Positions 8,020-15,639 of a stretch of 64,000 bases of DNA are shown here, piece after piece. Within the stretch, counting starts at the first letter, position 1. Each line of letters opens with the position of its first letter. The position numbers were made by a program, and so were the translations under genes. Source of the stretch: Rubrivirga sp046845755 (GTDB lineage: Bacteria > Bacteroidota > Rhodothermia > Rhodothermales > Rubricoccaceae); NCBI RefSeq assembly GCF_046845755.1, contig NZ_CP177357.1:2294001-2358000 (forward strand). The letters run 5' to 3'. Under the pieces are notes generated by a model. The model saw only the letters and a program-made list of their open reading frames with translations, searched no databases and had not been told where the DNA came from.

Positions 8020-10799
8020 GCGACGACGAAGTTGACCAGGCGCCCGGGCACGGCGATCTCCTTGCGGACCGTCCCCTCGTCGAGGTACTTCGCCACATTC
8101 GGCTCCTCGCGCGCCGCCGCCAGCATGGCGTCCTTGCCCGCGTCGGCGTCGACCGAGACGGTGCCCCGGAGCTTGCCGTTGACCTGGACCGCGATCTCGA
8201 CGGTGTCCTCCTTGAGGAGCTCGGGGTCGGCCTCGGGCCACGGCTCGTACGCCAGCGAGTCGTCGTGGCCGAGCTGGCGCCACAGCTCCTCGGCGAGGTG
8301 CGGCGCGAACGGCGCCAGGAGCAGCACGAACGGCTCGGCGACCGCGCGCGGCACGGCGTCCCACTTGGTGGCCGCGTTGACAAACTCCATCAGCGCCGAG
8401 ATGGCCGTGTTGAACCGCAGGCCGTCGATGTCGTCGCTCACCTTCTGGATCGTCGCATGGAGGGTGCGGAGCTCGTCGCGCGAGGGGTCGGCGTCGGTCA
8501 CCGAGGCGCCCAGCTCGCCGGTCTCGGAGTCCAACAACAGGCGGTACGAGCGCGCCAGGAAGCGGTGGACGCCGTCGACCGAGCGCGTATTCCAGGGCTT
8601 GACCTGCTCCAGCGGTCCCATAAACATCTCGTACAGGCGCAGCGAGTCCGCGCCGTACTCGTCGACGATGTCGTCGGGGTTGACCACGTTGCCGCGGCTC
8701 TTCGACATCTTGTGCGCCCGGCTCGTCACGCGGACCGTCGGGTGCGAGGCGACGACAAACCCGTCGCCGCGCTTTTCGACGGCGTCGGCGGCGAGGGAGA
8801 CCTGGACGAGCGTCGAGTTGTCGCGGTCGTCCTGCCAGACCGGGCCCTCGTCGGTGTCGATCTCGACGGCGTGCTCGGCCGAGACCCAGCCGAAGTCGCC
8901 CTCGCCGTCGGTGTGGCGGAAGGCCGTGTACTCGACCTCGCCCAGGATCATGCCCTGGTTGACCAGCTTCTGGAACGGCTCGTCGGTGGAGACCACGCCG
9001 ACGTCGAACAAGACCTTGTGCCAGAACCGGGCGTAGAGCAGGTGGAGCACGGCGTGCTCGGCGCCGCCGACGTAGAGGTCGACGGGCATCCAGTACTTCT
9101 CCTTCTCGGGGTCCACGAGCGCCGTGTCGTTCGTGGGGTCGAGGTAGCGGAGGTAGTACCAGCACGAGCCGGCCCACTGCGGCATCGTGTTCGTCTCGCG
9201 CATCGCCGGGCGGCCGTCGGCCGTCGTGGTCTCGACCCAGTCGGTCGCGCTCGCGAGCGGGCTCTCGCCGGTCGGCGCCGGGCGGTAGTCGGCCACCTCG
9301 GGCAGCGACAGCGGCAGGTCGTCCTTGGCCATCGGCACGGGCGACCCGTCGACGTGCAGGACCGGGATCGGCTCGCCCCAGTAGCGCTGGCGGCTAAAGA
9401 GCCAGTCGCGCAGCTTGTAGTTGGTCTGGCGGCGGCCGACGCCTTCGTCCTCGAGCCACGCCGTGACGACGGCGATCGCGGCCGGCGGCATGAGCCCGTC
9501 CAGGCAGACGCCCTTCTGCGCGATGTCGGCGACCGGCCCGCCCGAGGCGTCGGAGTTCATCAGCGCGCCGTCCTTGCCGCTGTACACCTCGGAAAAGCCG
9601 CGGGGGTCGTCGTCGTAGGCCCCGAACAGCAGGTCGGCCTCGGTCGGCGTCGCCACGTCTGGGCCGGCGTGCGCCGCCAGCCATGCATCCGTCGGGCGGA
9701 CGACCGGGCGGATCGGCAGGCCGTGCGCGACGGCGAACTCGAAGTCGCGCGCGTCGTGCGCCGGGACGGCCATGATGGCGCCGGTCCCGTAGCCCGCGAG
9801 CACGTAGTCGGCGATCCAGATCGGCACCTTCTCGCCGTTCACCGGGTTGACGGCGTGGGCGCCCGTGAAGACGCCCGTCTTGGACCGCTCCTCCATCCGG
9901 TCGCGCTCGGTCTTGCGGGCGGTCGCCGCGACGTACGCCTCGACGGGCGCGCGCTGGGCGTCAGAGGTGATCTGACCCACGAGCGGGTGTTCGGGCGCGA
10001 GCACCATGTAGGTCGCCCCGAAGAGCGTGTCGGGCCGCGTGGTGAACACGCGCAGAGTCCGCTCGGGGAACCCGAAGACGCCGAAGTCGACCTCGGCCCC
10101 CTCGCTCTTGCCGATCCAGTTCCGCTGCATGGCCTTGACGGACTCCGGCCAGTCGAGCTCGTCGAGCCCGTCGAGCAAGCGGTCGGCGTACTCGGTGATC
10201 CGGAGCATCCACTGCCGCATGTCCTTCTGGACGACCGGGTGGCCGCCGATCTCGGACTTGCCGTCGACGACCTCCTCGTTCGACAAGACGGCCCCGAGCG
10301 CCGGGCACCAGTTGACGGGCGCGAACGCCTCGTACGCCAGCCCTCGCTCATAGAGCGTCAGGAAGATCCACTGCGTCCACCGCACGTAGTCGGGGTCGGT
10401 CGTGTTGACCTCTCGCGCCCAGTCATAGCTGAACCCGAGGCGTTGGAGCTGGCGCTTGAAGGTGGCCACGTTCCGCTCGGTCGTCACGCGCGGGTGGATC
10501 CCCTCGCGGATGGCGGCCTGCTCGGCCGGCAGCCCGAACGCGTCCCAGCCCATCGGGTGGAGCACGTTGTAGCCCTGCATCCGCTTCGCGCGGGCGACGA
10601 TGTCGGTCGCCGTGTACCCCTCGGGGTGGCCGACGTGGAGGCCGGACCCCGAGGGGTACGGGAACATGTCGAGCGCGTAGAAGCCCGGCTTGCTGGCGTC
10701 GAAGTCGTCGTCGCCGGGCCCGGCCTGGCGGAAGGTCTCGTTTTGGGCCCAGTAGGCCTGCCACGTGGGTTCGATCTCGTCGTGCGGGTAGCCGGCCAT
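8016..10799 (-). CDS. leuS: leucyl-tRNA synthetase
   Basis: Charges tRNA-Leu with leucine. The 927-residue class I synthetase carries HVGH (HIGH box, about residue 55) after FPYPSGSGL, HPMGWDAFGLPAEQ, an editing domain around 220-420 (FTTRPDTLFGATY, the Thr-rich editing region), SRQRYWGEPIP (about 475) and KMSKSRGN (about 697). The C-terminal anticodon-binding domain ends with the VQVNGKLRG motif. The ATG at 10799 begins MAGYPHDEIEPTWQAYW, the usual LeuS start; the upstream extension is low-complexity. It overlaps the following HD-hydrolase gene by 4 bp. Confidence 0.97.
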   Translation of the reverse strand: MAGYPHDEIEPTWQAYWAQNETFRQAGPGDDDFDASKPGFYALDMFPYPSGSGLHVGHPEGYTATDIVARAKRMQGYNVLHPMGWDAFGLPAEQAAIREGIHPRVTTERNVATFKRQLQRLGFSYDWAREVNTTDPDYVRWTQWIFLTLYERGLAYEAFAPVNWCPALGAVLSNEEVVDGKSEIGGHPVVQKDMRQWMLRITEYADRLLDGLDELDWPESVKAMQRNWIGKSEGAEVDFGVFGFPERTLRVFTTRPDTLFGATYMVLAPEHPLVGQITSDAQRAPVEAYVAATARKTERDRMEERSKTGVFTGAHAVNPVNGEKVPIWIADYVLAGYGTGAIMAVPAHDARDFEFAVAHGLPIRPVVRPTDAWLAAHAGPDVATPTEADLLFGAYDDDPRGFSEVYSGKDGALMNSDASGGPVADIAQKGVCLDGLMPPAAIAVVTAWLEDEGVGRRQTNYKLRDWLFSRQRYWGEPIPVLHVDGSPVPMAKDDLPLSLPEVADYRPAPTGESPLASATDWVETTTADGRPAMRETNTMPQWAGSCWYYLRYLDPTNDTALVDPEKEKYWMPVDLYVGGAEHAVLHLLYARFWHKVLFDVGVVSTDEPFQKLVNQGMILGEVEYTAFRHTDGEGDFGWVSAEHAVEIDTDEGPVWQDDRDNSTLVQVSLAADAVEKRGDGFVVASHPTVRVTSRAHKMSKSRGNVVNPDDIVDEYGADSLRLYEMFMGPLEQVKPWNTRSVDGVHRFLARSYRLLLDSETGELGASVTDADPSRDELRTLHATIQKVSDDIDGLRFNTAISALMEFVNAATKWDAVPRAVAEPFVLLLAPFAPHLAEELWRQLGHDDSLAYEPWPEADPELLKEDTVEIAVQVNGKLRGTVSVDADAGKDAMLAAAREEPNVAKYLDEGTVRKEIAVPGRLVNFVVA

Positions 10800-11024
10800 G
10801 TCGGTCTCGTGCGGGGGCTGGGAAGCTAGCGCGGCGGAAGGGGCGGCTGGGTGGAGAGCCGGTAGAGCAGGCGAGCCAGCGGGGACCGGGTGGCCCAGTG
10901 TTCCGCCGGCCCCCAACCGCTCCCCGAACGCTTACGCGGGCCAGCAGCGCTTGGGGGCTGAGCTCTTCCCTTGCGCGGCCCGGCACACGGCCGATAGCCT
11001 TCCGTCAGTCCCCTCCCGCCGCTG

Positions 11025-11759
11025 ATGCGCCGCCTCCTTCTCGCCGTCCTCCTCTTCCCGCTCGCGGCGGCCGCCCAGCCCGCGCGGCTGGCGGTCGTCG
11101 TCGTCGACACGCTCGACGCGCCGATCCCGGGCGCGACCGTCCGGGTGCTGGGGAGCGCCGCGGTGGGCGTGGCCGGGGCGGACGGGCTCGCCGAGCTGTC
11201 GGTCGCCGCCGGGCTCGCGGCCGTGACGGTCGCCGCCGACGGGTTCGAGCCGGTGACGTTCACGGTCACCGCCGCGCCTGGCGAGACGCTGGAGGGGACG
11301 GTCGCGCTGGCACCCGCCGCGCGCGTACTGGGCGACGTCGAGGCCGTCGCCGACCGGCTCGAGCCGGCGCTCCTGCGCCGCGGGTTCTACGAGCGGCGCG
11401 CCGAGGGGCGCGGCCAGTACGTCGACCGCGAGGCGTTCGAGGCGCGGAGCCTCCACACCGTCCGCGACGCGATCCTGGGCATGAGCGGCGTCCGCATCAT
11501 CTCGTGGGACGAGCGGCCCGTCGTCGTGTCGTCGCGGTCGGCCACCGGGGCGGACGGGGCGCTCCAGAACGCCAAGCCGTGCCCGCTCTCGATCTTCGTC
11601 GACGGGCACGAGACGCCGGGCGAAACGGTCGACGTCTCGGGGATCCCCACGGCCGACCTCGCCGGCCTGGAGGTCTACGTCGGCACGGCGCGGACGCCGC
11701 CGGAGTACGGCCGCTTCAACCCGTGCGGCGTGGTCCTGCTCTGGACGCGCGCGCAGTAG
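11025..11759 (+). CDS. secreted carboxypeptidase-regulatory/TonB-plug-like protein without barrel
   Basis: 244 residues with a clear signal peptide (MRRLLLAVLLFPLAAAAQ). A carboxypeptidase-regulatory-like beta sandwich follows (about 20-105: LDAPIPGATVRVLG, VTVAADGFEPVTFTV). Then comes a plug-like domain (RRGFYERRAEGRGQYVDREA, later SIFVDGHETPGETVD and ADLAGLEVYVG). It stops before any beta-barrel, so it is a stand-alone plug-type protein in the periplasm or outer membrane, not a transporter. Similar short proteins occur beside TonB receptors in related phyla. It is preceded by a TAGCCTTCCG promoter-like element about 20 nt upstream and diverges from leuS. Confidence 0.7.
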   Translation: MRRLLLAVLLFPLAAAAQPARLAVVVVDTLDAPIPGATVRVLGSAAVGVAGADGLAELSVAAGLAAVTVAADGFEPVTFTVTAAPGETLEGTVALAPAARVLGDVEAVADRLEPALLRRGFYERRAEGRGQYVDREAFEARSLHTVRDAILGMSGVRIISWDERPVVVSSRSATGADGALQNAKPCPLSIFVDGHETPGETVDVSGIPTADLAGLEVYVGTARTPPEYGRFNPCGVVLLWTRAQ

Positions 11760-11881
11760 CCGGAGCGGACGCCCGTCCCGACAACCGCGTGCGCTCGAGG
11801 AGGGGTCGCGCCAACTGGGTGCGGGCGCCCGGGACCGCCGGCGGGGCTGGCGCGTTGAGACGGCCCCCTCTGCTCGCGGCG

Positions 11882-11889
11882 TAGCTTCG
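11882..11889 (+). promoter_or_regulatory. -7 promoter element for mreD
   Basis: TAGCTTCG matches TAnnTTTG with one mismatch, 25 nt before the mreD ATG. A TTG at 11855-11857 lies upstream at a longer than ideal spacing. Confidence 0.5.
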
Positions 11890-11914
11890 CCGTCCCCTCT
11901 CCCCCGCCGTTCGC

Positions 11915-12391
11915 ATGCCGTTCGTCCTCCGCCAGGTCGCCGTAGGCCTGGCCGTGGTCCTGCTCCAGTGGCTCCTGAGCAACCTCAAGCTCTGGGACGT
12001 GTGGCCGGACGTGGTGCTCCTCTACGTGGCCTACGTCGCGCTCCGCCGCGGCCGCGTCGCCGGGGCCGTGACCGGCTTCGCCGCCGGGCTGGCGATGGAC
12101 TTCCTCGTGATGCCGACCTCGCTCGGCCTCAACACCGTCTTGAAGACGATCATGGGCTTCGTGATCGGCTTTTTCCGGTCCGAGCAGGGCGAGAACCTGC
12201 GGCTGACGCCGGTCCAGGCGTTCGTCGGCGCCCTCGTCGTCGCCGTCGTCCACAACGGCCTGATGACGATCGTGCTGGCGCTCGACGTCGGCACGCGGAC
12301 GCCGTTCCTGGTGTTCGGGCTGTGGCTCGGCGGCGCGCTGTACACGGCGATCGTGGCGCTCGCCGGCGCGCTTTTCCGCGTCCGCGGCTAG
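11915..12391 (+). CDS. mreD: rod shape-determining protein MreD-like membrane protein
   Basis: 158 residues with five hydrophobic segments and the MreD pattern: an N-terminal helix, LWDVWPDVVLLYVAYVALRRG, GAVTGFAAGLAMDFL and GLNTVLKTIMGFVIG. MreD is an inner-membrane part of the elongasome that guides lateral wall growth. The usual partners mreB and mreC are not in this window, so it is apparently separated from them. Downstream lies a dispersed CCCTC/GAGGG repeat. The family is variable, so the assignment rests on topology and size. Confidence 0.72.
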   Translation: MPFVLRQVAVGLAVVLLQWLLSNLKLWDVWPDVVLLYVAYVALRRGRVAGAVTGFAAGLAMDFLVMPTSLGLNTVLKTIMGFVIGFFRSEQGENLRLTPVQAFVGALVVAVVHNGLMTIVLALDVGTRTPFLVFGLWLGGALYTAIVALAGALFRVRG

Positions 12392-12423
12392 CCTAGCTGG
12401 CACGAGGTCCCCGGCGGCGCCCC

Positions 12424-12442
12424 CCCTCCCCTCGGGAGAGGG
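12424..12442. repeat. dispersed CCCTCCCC/GGGAGAGGG intergenic hairpin repeat
   Basis: CCCTCCCCTCGGGAGAGGG lies in the convergent gap between mreD and dapD. Copies of the same hairpin family occur near 56.17-56.40 kb and 62.72 kb. It may double as a bidirectional terminator here. Confidence 0.6.
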
Positions 12443-12493
12443 ACACCTGGCAGGTCGGCGTAGCCGGGTCGACGGGCCGACGTGCCGCGGCCG

Positions 12494-13324
12494 TTACCGG
12501 AGCGCGTCCTCCAGCGTCGTCGAGGCGTCGGTGCTGGCGTCGCGGTACTTGACGATGCACGGGGCCGAGAGCGCCAGCCCGTGGTACTCGCCGAACTCGG
12601 AGTCCACCTTGCGCGAGCCCGGCACCACGACGGCGCCGGCCGGGATCTCGAGCGGCGCGTCGTCGCCCGACCGGATGACGGTCTCGTTCACCAGGTCGTA
12701 GACGCGCGTCGAGCGCGTCAGGATGACGCCGGCCGCAAGCACGGCCCGCTCGCGGACGACGGTCCCCTCGTACACGCCACACCCGCCGCCGACGAACACG
12801 TCGTCCTCGATGACGACCGGCGCCGCGCCGATCGGCTCCAGCACGCCGCCGACCTGGGCCGCCGCCGAGAGGTGCACGCGCTCGCCGATCTGGCCACAGC
12901 TCCCCACGAGCGCGTGGCTGTCGACCATCGTCCCGCTCCCCACATACGCGCCGACGTTGACGTACATCGGCGGCATGCAGACCACGCCGGGCGCGAGGTA
13001 CGACCCGCGCCGCACCGTCGAGCCGCCGGGCACGATGCGGACGCCGCGGTCGGCGCCGAAGCGCTGGATGGGGTAGGTGTCCTTGTCGAAAAAGGCGAAC
13101 TCGTCGCCCGAGAGGTCGACGATCTCGCCGAGCCGGAAGCCGAGCAGGATGCCGCGCTTGACCCAGCCGTTCGCCCGCCACACACCGTCGTCGCCGCGCT
13201 CCGCGGCGCGGATCTCGCCGGCTTCGAGCGCGTCGAGCAGCGTCTCGAACGCGGCGCGGGCGCCGTCGCCCGGCGCGTCGGCGTGGCGGGTAATGTCGGA
13301 CTGGAGAGCGGCGAGGTCGGTCAT
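12494..13324 (-). CDS. dapD: 2,3,4,5-tetrahydropyridine-2,6-dicarboxylate N-succinyltransferase
   Basis: Succinylates tetrahydrodipicolinate in the succinylase branch of lysine/diaminopimelate synthesis. The 276-residue protein has an N-terminal helical region, then hexapeptide (left-handed beta-helix) repeats from about 95 to 215: VNVGAYVGSGTMVDSHALVG, GSCGQIGERVHLSAAAQ, VVIEDDVFVGGGCGVYEG. The length is normal for DapD. The ATG at 13324 begins MTDLAALQSDITRHAD; the frame also runs upstream but as low-complexity shadow. It lies downstream of dapA and dapB on the same strand, separated by an NTF2-like gene and 116 bp. Confidence 0.93.
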   Translation of the reverse strand: MTDLAALQSDITRHADAPGDGARAAFETLLDALEAGEIRAAERGDDGVWRANGWVKRGILLGFRLGEIVDLSGDEFAFFDKDTYPIQRFGADRGVRIVPGGSTVRRGSYLAPGVVCMPPMYVNVGAYVGSGTMVDSHALVGSCGQIGERVHLSAAAQVGGVLEPIGAAPVVIEDDVFVGGGCGVYEGTVVRERAVLAAGVILTRSTRVYDLVNETVIRSGDDAPLEIPAGAVVVPGSRKVDSEFGEYHGLALSAPCIVKYRDASTDASTTLEDALR

Positions 13325-13440
13325 GGCGAGGGGGAGCGGGGGTCGAGAGACGGGATGCGCAAGCTGTCCGGCGGGGTCCCGATGCGCAAGCCGTTCACCG
13401 ATTCCGCGCGCCGCTGCTCGCGCCCGCCCCCGGGCTCGCG

Positions 13441-13800
13441 TCAGTCCACGAAGTGCGTGATCATCACGAAGCGCACGTCGCGGTCGAGCGTGGCGACGAG
13501 CACGCCGGTCGCCTTCGTCTGGTCGCCGTCGCCGAGCGCCCACGGCACGTGGATCCACTCGTGGTGGCCGTTGGGCGGCCCCGTGAAGGCGAATGTCAAC
13601 CCCACCTGCTCCTTGAACAGCCCCATCGACGCCGCCAGCGCAGGCTGCCCGTGGACCGGCTTTTCGGCGTGGGGGTCGTTGAACACGACGCCGGCCGTCG
13701 CGCACGCGTGGACGAGCGCCCACCGCTCGTCGGCGGAGTCGGTGTTGCGGGCTTGGGCGTAGCGGGCCAGGGTCGTGTCGAGGTCGGCGTGGTAGGCCAT
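13441..13800 (-). CDS. NTF2-like/SnoaL-fold protein
   Basis: 119 residues with the small alpha+beta cone pattern of NTF2-like proteins: an N-terminal helix (LDTTLARYAQARNT), then VVFNDPHAEKPVHGQPALAASM, LTFAFTGPPNGHHEWIHVPWALG, ATGVLVATLDRDVRFVMITHFVD. SnoaL-type polyketide cyclases and many uncharacterised proteins share this fold. The start overlaps the dapA stop by one base (TGATG), so it is translated with dapA inside the lysine cluster. A role in that pathway is not established. No catalytic residues can be named. Confidence 0.7.
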   Translation of the reverse strand: MAYHADLDTTLARYAQARNTDSADERWALVHACATAGVVFNDPHAEKPVHGQPALAASMGLFKEQVGLTFAFTGPPNGHHEWIHVPWALGDGDQTKATGVLVATLDRDVRFVMITHFVD

Positions 13801-14744
13801 CAGGCGGGGCGGAGGGTGCCGGCCTCGACGAGGTCGGCGTAGGCGGCCAGGACGCGGCGCGCGGCGTCGGCGGAGAGCGGGGCGAGGGGCAGGCGGAGCG
13901 TCGGCGCCATCCGCCCCTGGGCCGCAAGCACGGCCTTGACAGGGGCGGGGTTCGATTCAAAAAAGCTCGCGCGCATGGCGTCGAGCAGGGCGTAGTGCAG
14001 GCGGCGAGCGCCCGCGGTGTCGTCTTCGAGCGCGCGGCGGACCATCTCGGCGACCGGGCCCGGCGCGGCGTTCGCGATCACCGAGATCAGCCCGTCGCCA
14101 CCGAGCGCGACGGTCGGGAACGCCAAGTCGTCGTCGCCGGAGTAGACGGCCACGCCGTCGGGCACGCCGGCGATGAGGTCGGCGATCTGGTTCAGATCCC
14201 CCGACGCCTCCTTGACCCCGACCACGCTCGGGACCGCCTCGGTCACGCGCAGCGTCGTCTCGGCGGTCAGGTTCGAGCCCGTCCGGCCGGGCACGTTGTA
14301 CAGGATGATCGGGCAGTCGGTCGCGTCCGCGATCGCGGCGACGTGCCCGAGCACGCCGTCCGGCGTCGGCTTGTTGTAGTACGGCCCGACGACGAGCAGG
14401 CCGTCGGCGCCCGCGACCGCCGCCTCGTGCGAGAACGCGACGCTCTGGGCCGTCGCGTTCGTGCCCGTCCCGACGATGACGGGCACGCGCCCGGCCGTGT
14501 GCTCGACGGCCACGTCGACGAGCTGGCGGCGCTCGGCGAGCGTGACGGTCGGGTTCTCGCCCGTCGTGCCCAGCACGACGAGCGCCTCGACGCCCTCAAA
14601 GAGGCGCCCTTCGAGCCGGCTCCCCTCGATCTGGAAGTCGATCAGGCGACGGAACGCGGCCTCGTCGAGGCCACCGTCAGCCGCGAACGGCGTGACGAGC
14701 GCGGGCGCGGTGCCGCGGAAGAGGGGCTGGCGGGAGGGGCCCAT
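13800..14744 (-). CDS. dapA: 4-hydroxy-tetrahydrodipicolinate synthase
   Basis: Condenses pyruvate with aspartate semialdehyde, the first committed step of diaminopimelate synthesis. 314 residues forming a TIM barrel of the DHDPS/NAL family. Visible signatures are LGTTGENPTVTLAER (about 58), YYNKPTPDGVLGH, ILYNVPGRTGSNL with the proton-relay Tyr, and GVKEASGDLNQI with the Schiff-base Lys. The gene is followed at once by the NTF2-like gene (TGATG) and sits between dapB and dapD in a leftward cluster. Confidence 0.93.
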   Translation of the reverse strand: MGPSRQPLFRGTAPALVTPFAADGGLDEAAFRRLIDFQIEGSRLEGRLFEGVEALVVLGTTGENPTVTLAERRQLVDVAVEHTAGRVPVIVGTGTNATAQSVAFSHEAAVAGADGLLVVGPYYNKPTPDGVLGHVAAIADATDCPIILYNVPGRTGSNLTAETTLRVTEAVPSVVGVKEASGDLNQIADLIAGVPDGVAVYSGDDDLAFPTVALGGDGLISVIANAAPGPVAEMVRRALEDDTAGARRLHYALLDAMRASFFESNPAPVKAVLAAQGRMAPTLRLPLAPLSADAARRVLAAYADLVEAGTLRPA

Positions 14745-14813
14745 GGGGCGAGAGGGGTGGGGGACGGAGGGATCGAGGGACGAGTAAAACGCGGGACGCG
14801 GGCGCAGGCTCCG

Positions 14814-15635
14814 CTACTCGTCACTCCCGCCCTTCCAGTCCTCGATCATGTCGTCGAGGGTGAACAGGCCCTGGCGGCCGGCCATCCACTCGGCCGCTCG
14901 GACGGCGCCGAGCGCGAAGGCCCGGCGGCTCTTGGCCGTGTGGACGATCGCGATCTGGTCGTCGGCGCTGTCGAGCGTGACGGTGTGCTCGCCGAGCACC
15001 GACCCGACCCGCTGGCTCGTCACGTGGAGCGCGGCCGGGTCGATGGCGCCGTGCTGGGTCTCGGCGTCGAGGTGCGTCTTGCGGCCTAGACCGGCCAACA
15101 GTTCGTCGGCCAAGCGCCGCGCGGTCCCGGAGGGGCTGTCGAGCTTGCCGGTGTGGTGGGCCTCGTGGACGGCCACGTCGTACTCGTCGAGGCGGTCGAG
15201 CAGGGGGAGCAGCCCGGCGAGCGCGCGCGAGACGAGCGCCAGCCCGAGCGAGAAGTTGGGCGCGTACAGCACGCCCGCCTGCCCCTCCTCCACCCAGTCG
15301 CGGACCTTGTCCACGTCGTCGGCCCACCCCGTCGTGCCGACGACGGCCGTCGCTCCCCAGAAGGCGTAGCGGTGCAGGTGGTCGAGGGCGACGGCCGGAA
15401 CCGAGAAGTCGACGATCACGTCCGCGTCGTTGAGCACGGTGTCGTCGCGGGCATCGAGAAGGGGGGTCTCGGCGTCGAAGCGGGCCACGACGCGGTGCCC
15501 GCGCTCGGCGGCGACGGCCTCGACGGCCTGGCCCATCCGGCCGGTGCCCACCAAAGCGATCGCGAGCGGTTGAGAGGACGTCAGGGGAAGCGGGGTCGGG
15601 TGGCGACCCGAAAGGTACCGGCCTCTCCCCCACAC
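14814..15635 (-). CDS. dapB: 4-hydroxy-tetrahydrodipicolinate reductase
   Basis: Reduces dihydrodipicolinate to tetrahydrodipicolinate with NAD(P)H. A Rossmann start (IALVGTGRMGQAV), VIVDFSVPAV, VVGTTGW, APNFSLG and the family catalytic block VAVHEAHHTGKLDSPSGTA are all present. The open frame begins with GTG at 15635, but a -7-like TACCTTTC lies at about 15621-15614 on the minus strand. The real start may therefore be internal, with no ATG before the Rossmann strand; this start is uncertain. It lies 4 bp after the thrA stop. Confidence 0.9.
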   Translation of the reverse strand: MWGRGRYLSGRHPTPLPLTSSQPLAIALVGTGRMGQAVEAVAAERGHRVVARFDAETPLLDARDDTVLNDADVIVDFSVPAVALDHLHRYAFWGATAVVGTTGWADDVDKVRDWVEEGQAGVLYAPNFSLGLALVSRALAGLLPLLDRLDEYDVAVHEAHHTGKLDSPSGTARRLADELLAGLGRKTHLDAETQHGAIDPAALHVTSQRVGSVLGEHTVTLDSADDQIAIVHTAKSRRAFALGAVRAAEWMAGRQGLFTLDDMIEDWKGGSDE

Positions 15636-15639
15636 TGAC

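Noticed and set aside
8265..10829. 854-residue plus-strand open frame opposite leuS
   Set aside because: Shadow; leuS motifs are intact on the minus strand.
13340..13405. Direct repeat GATGCGCAAGC (two copies) before dapD
   Set aside because: Only an 11-mer pair; could be chance in GC-rich DNA, and no regulator or structure is linked to it.
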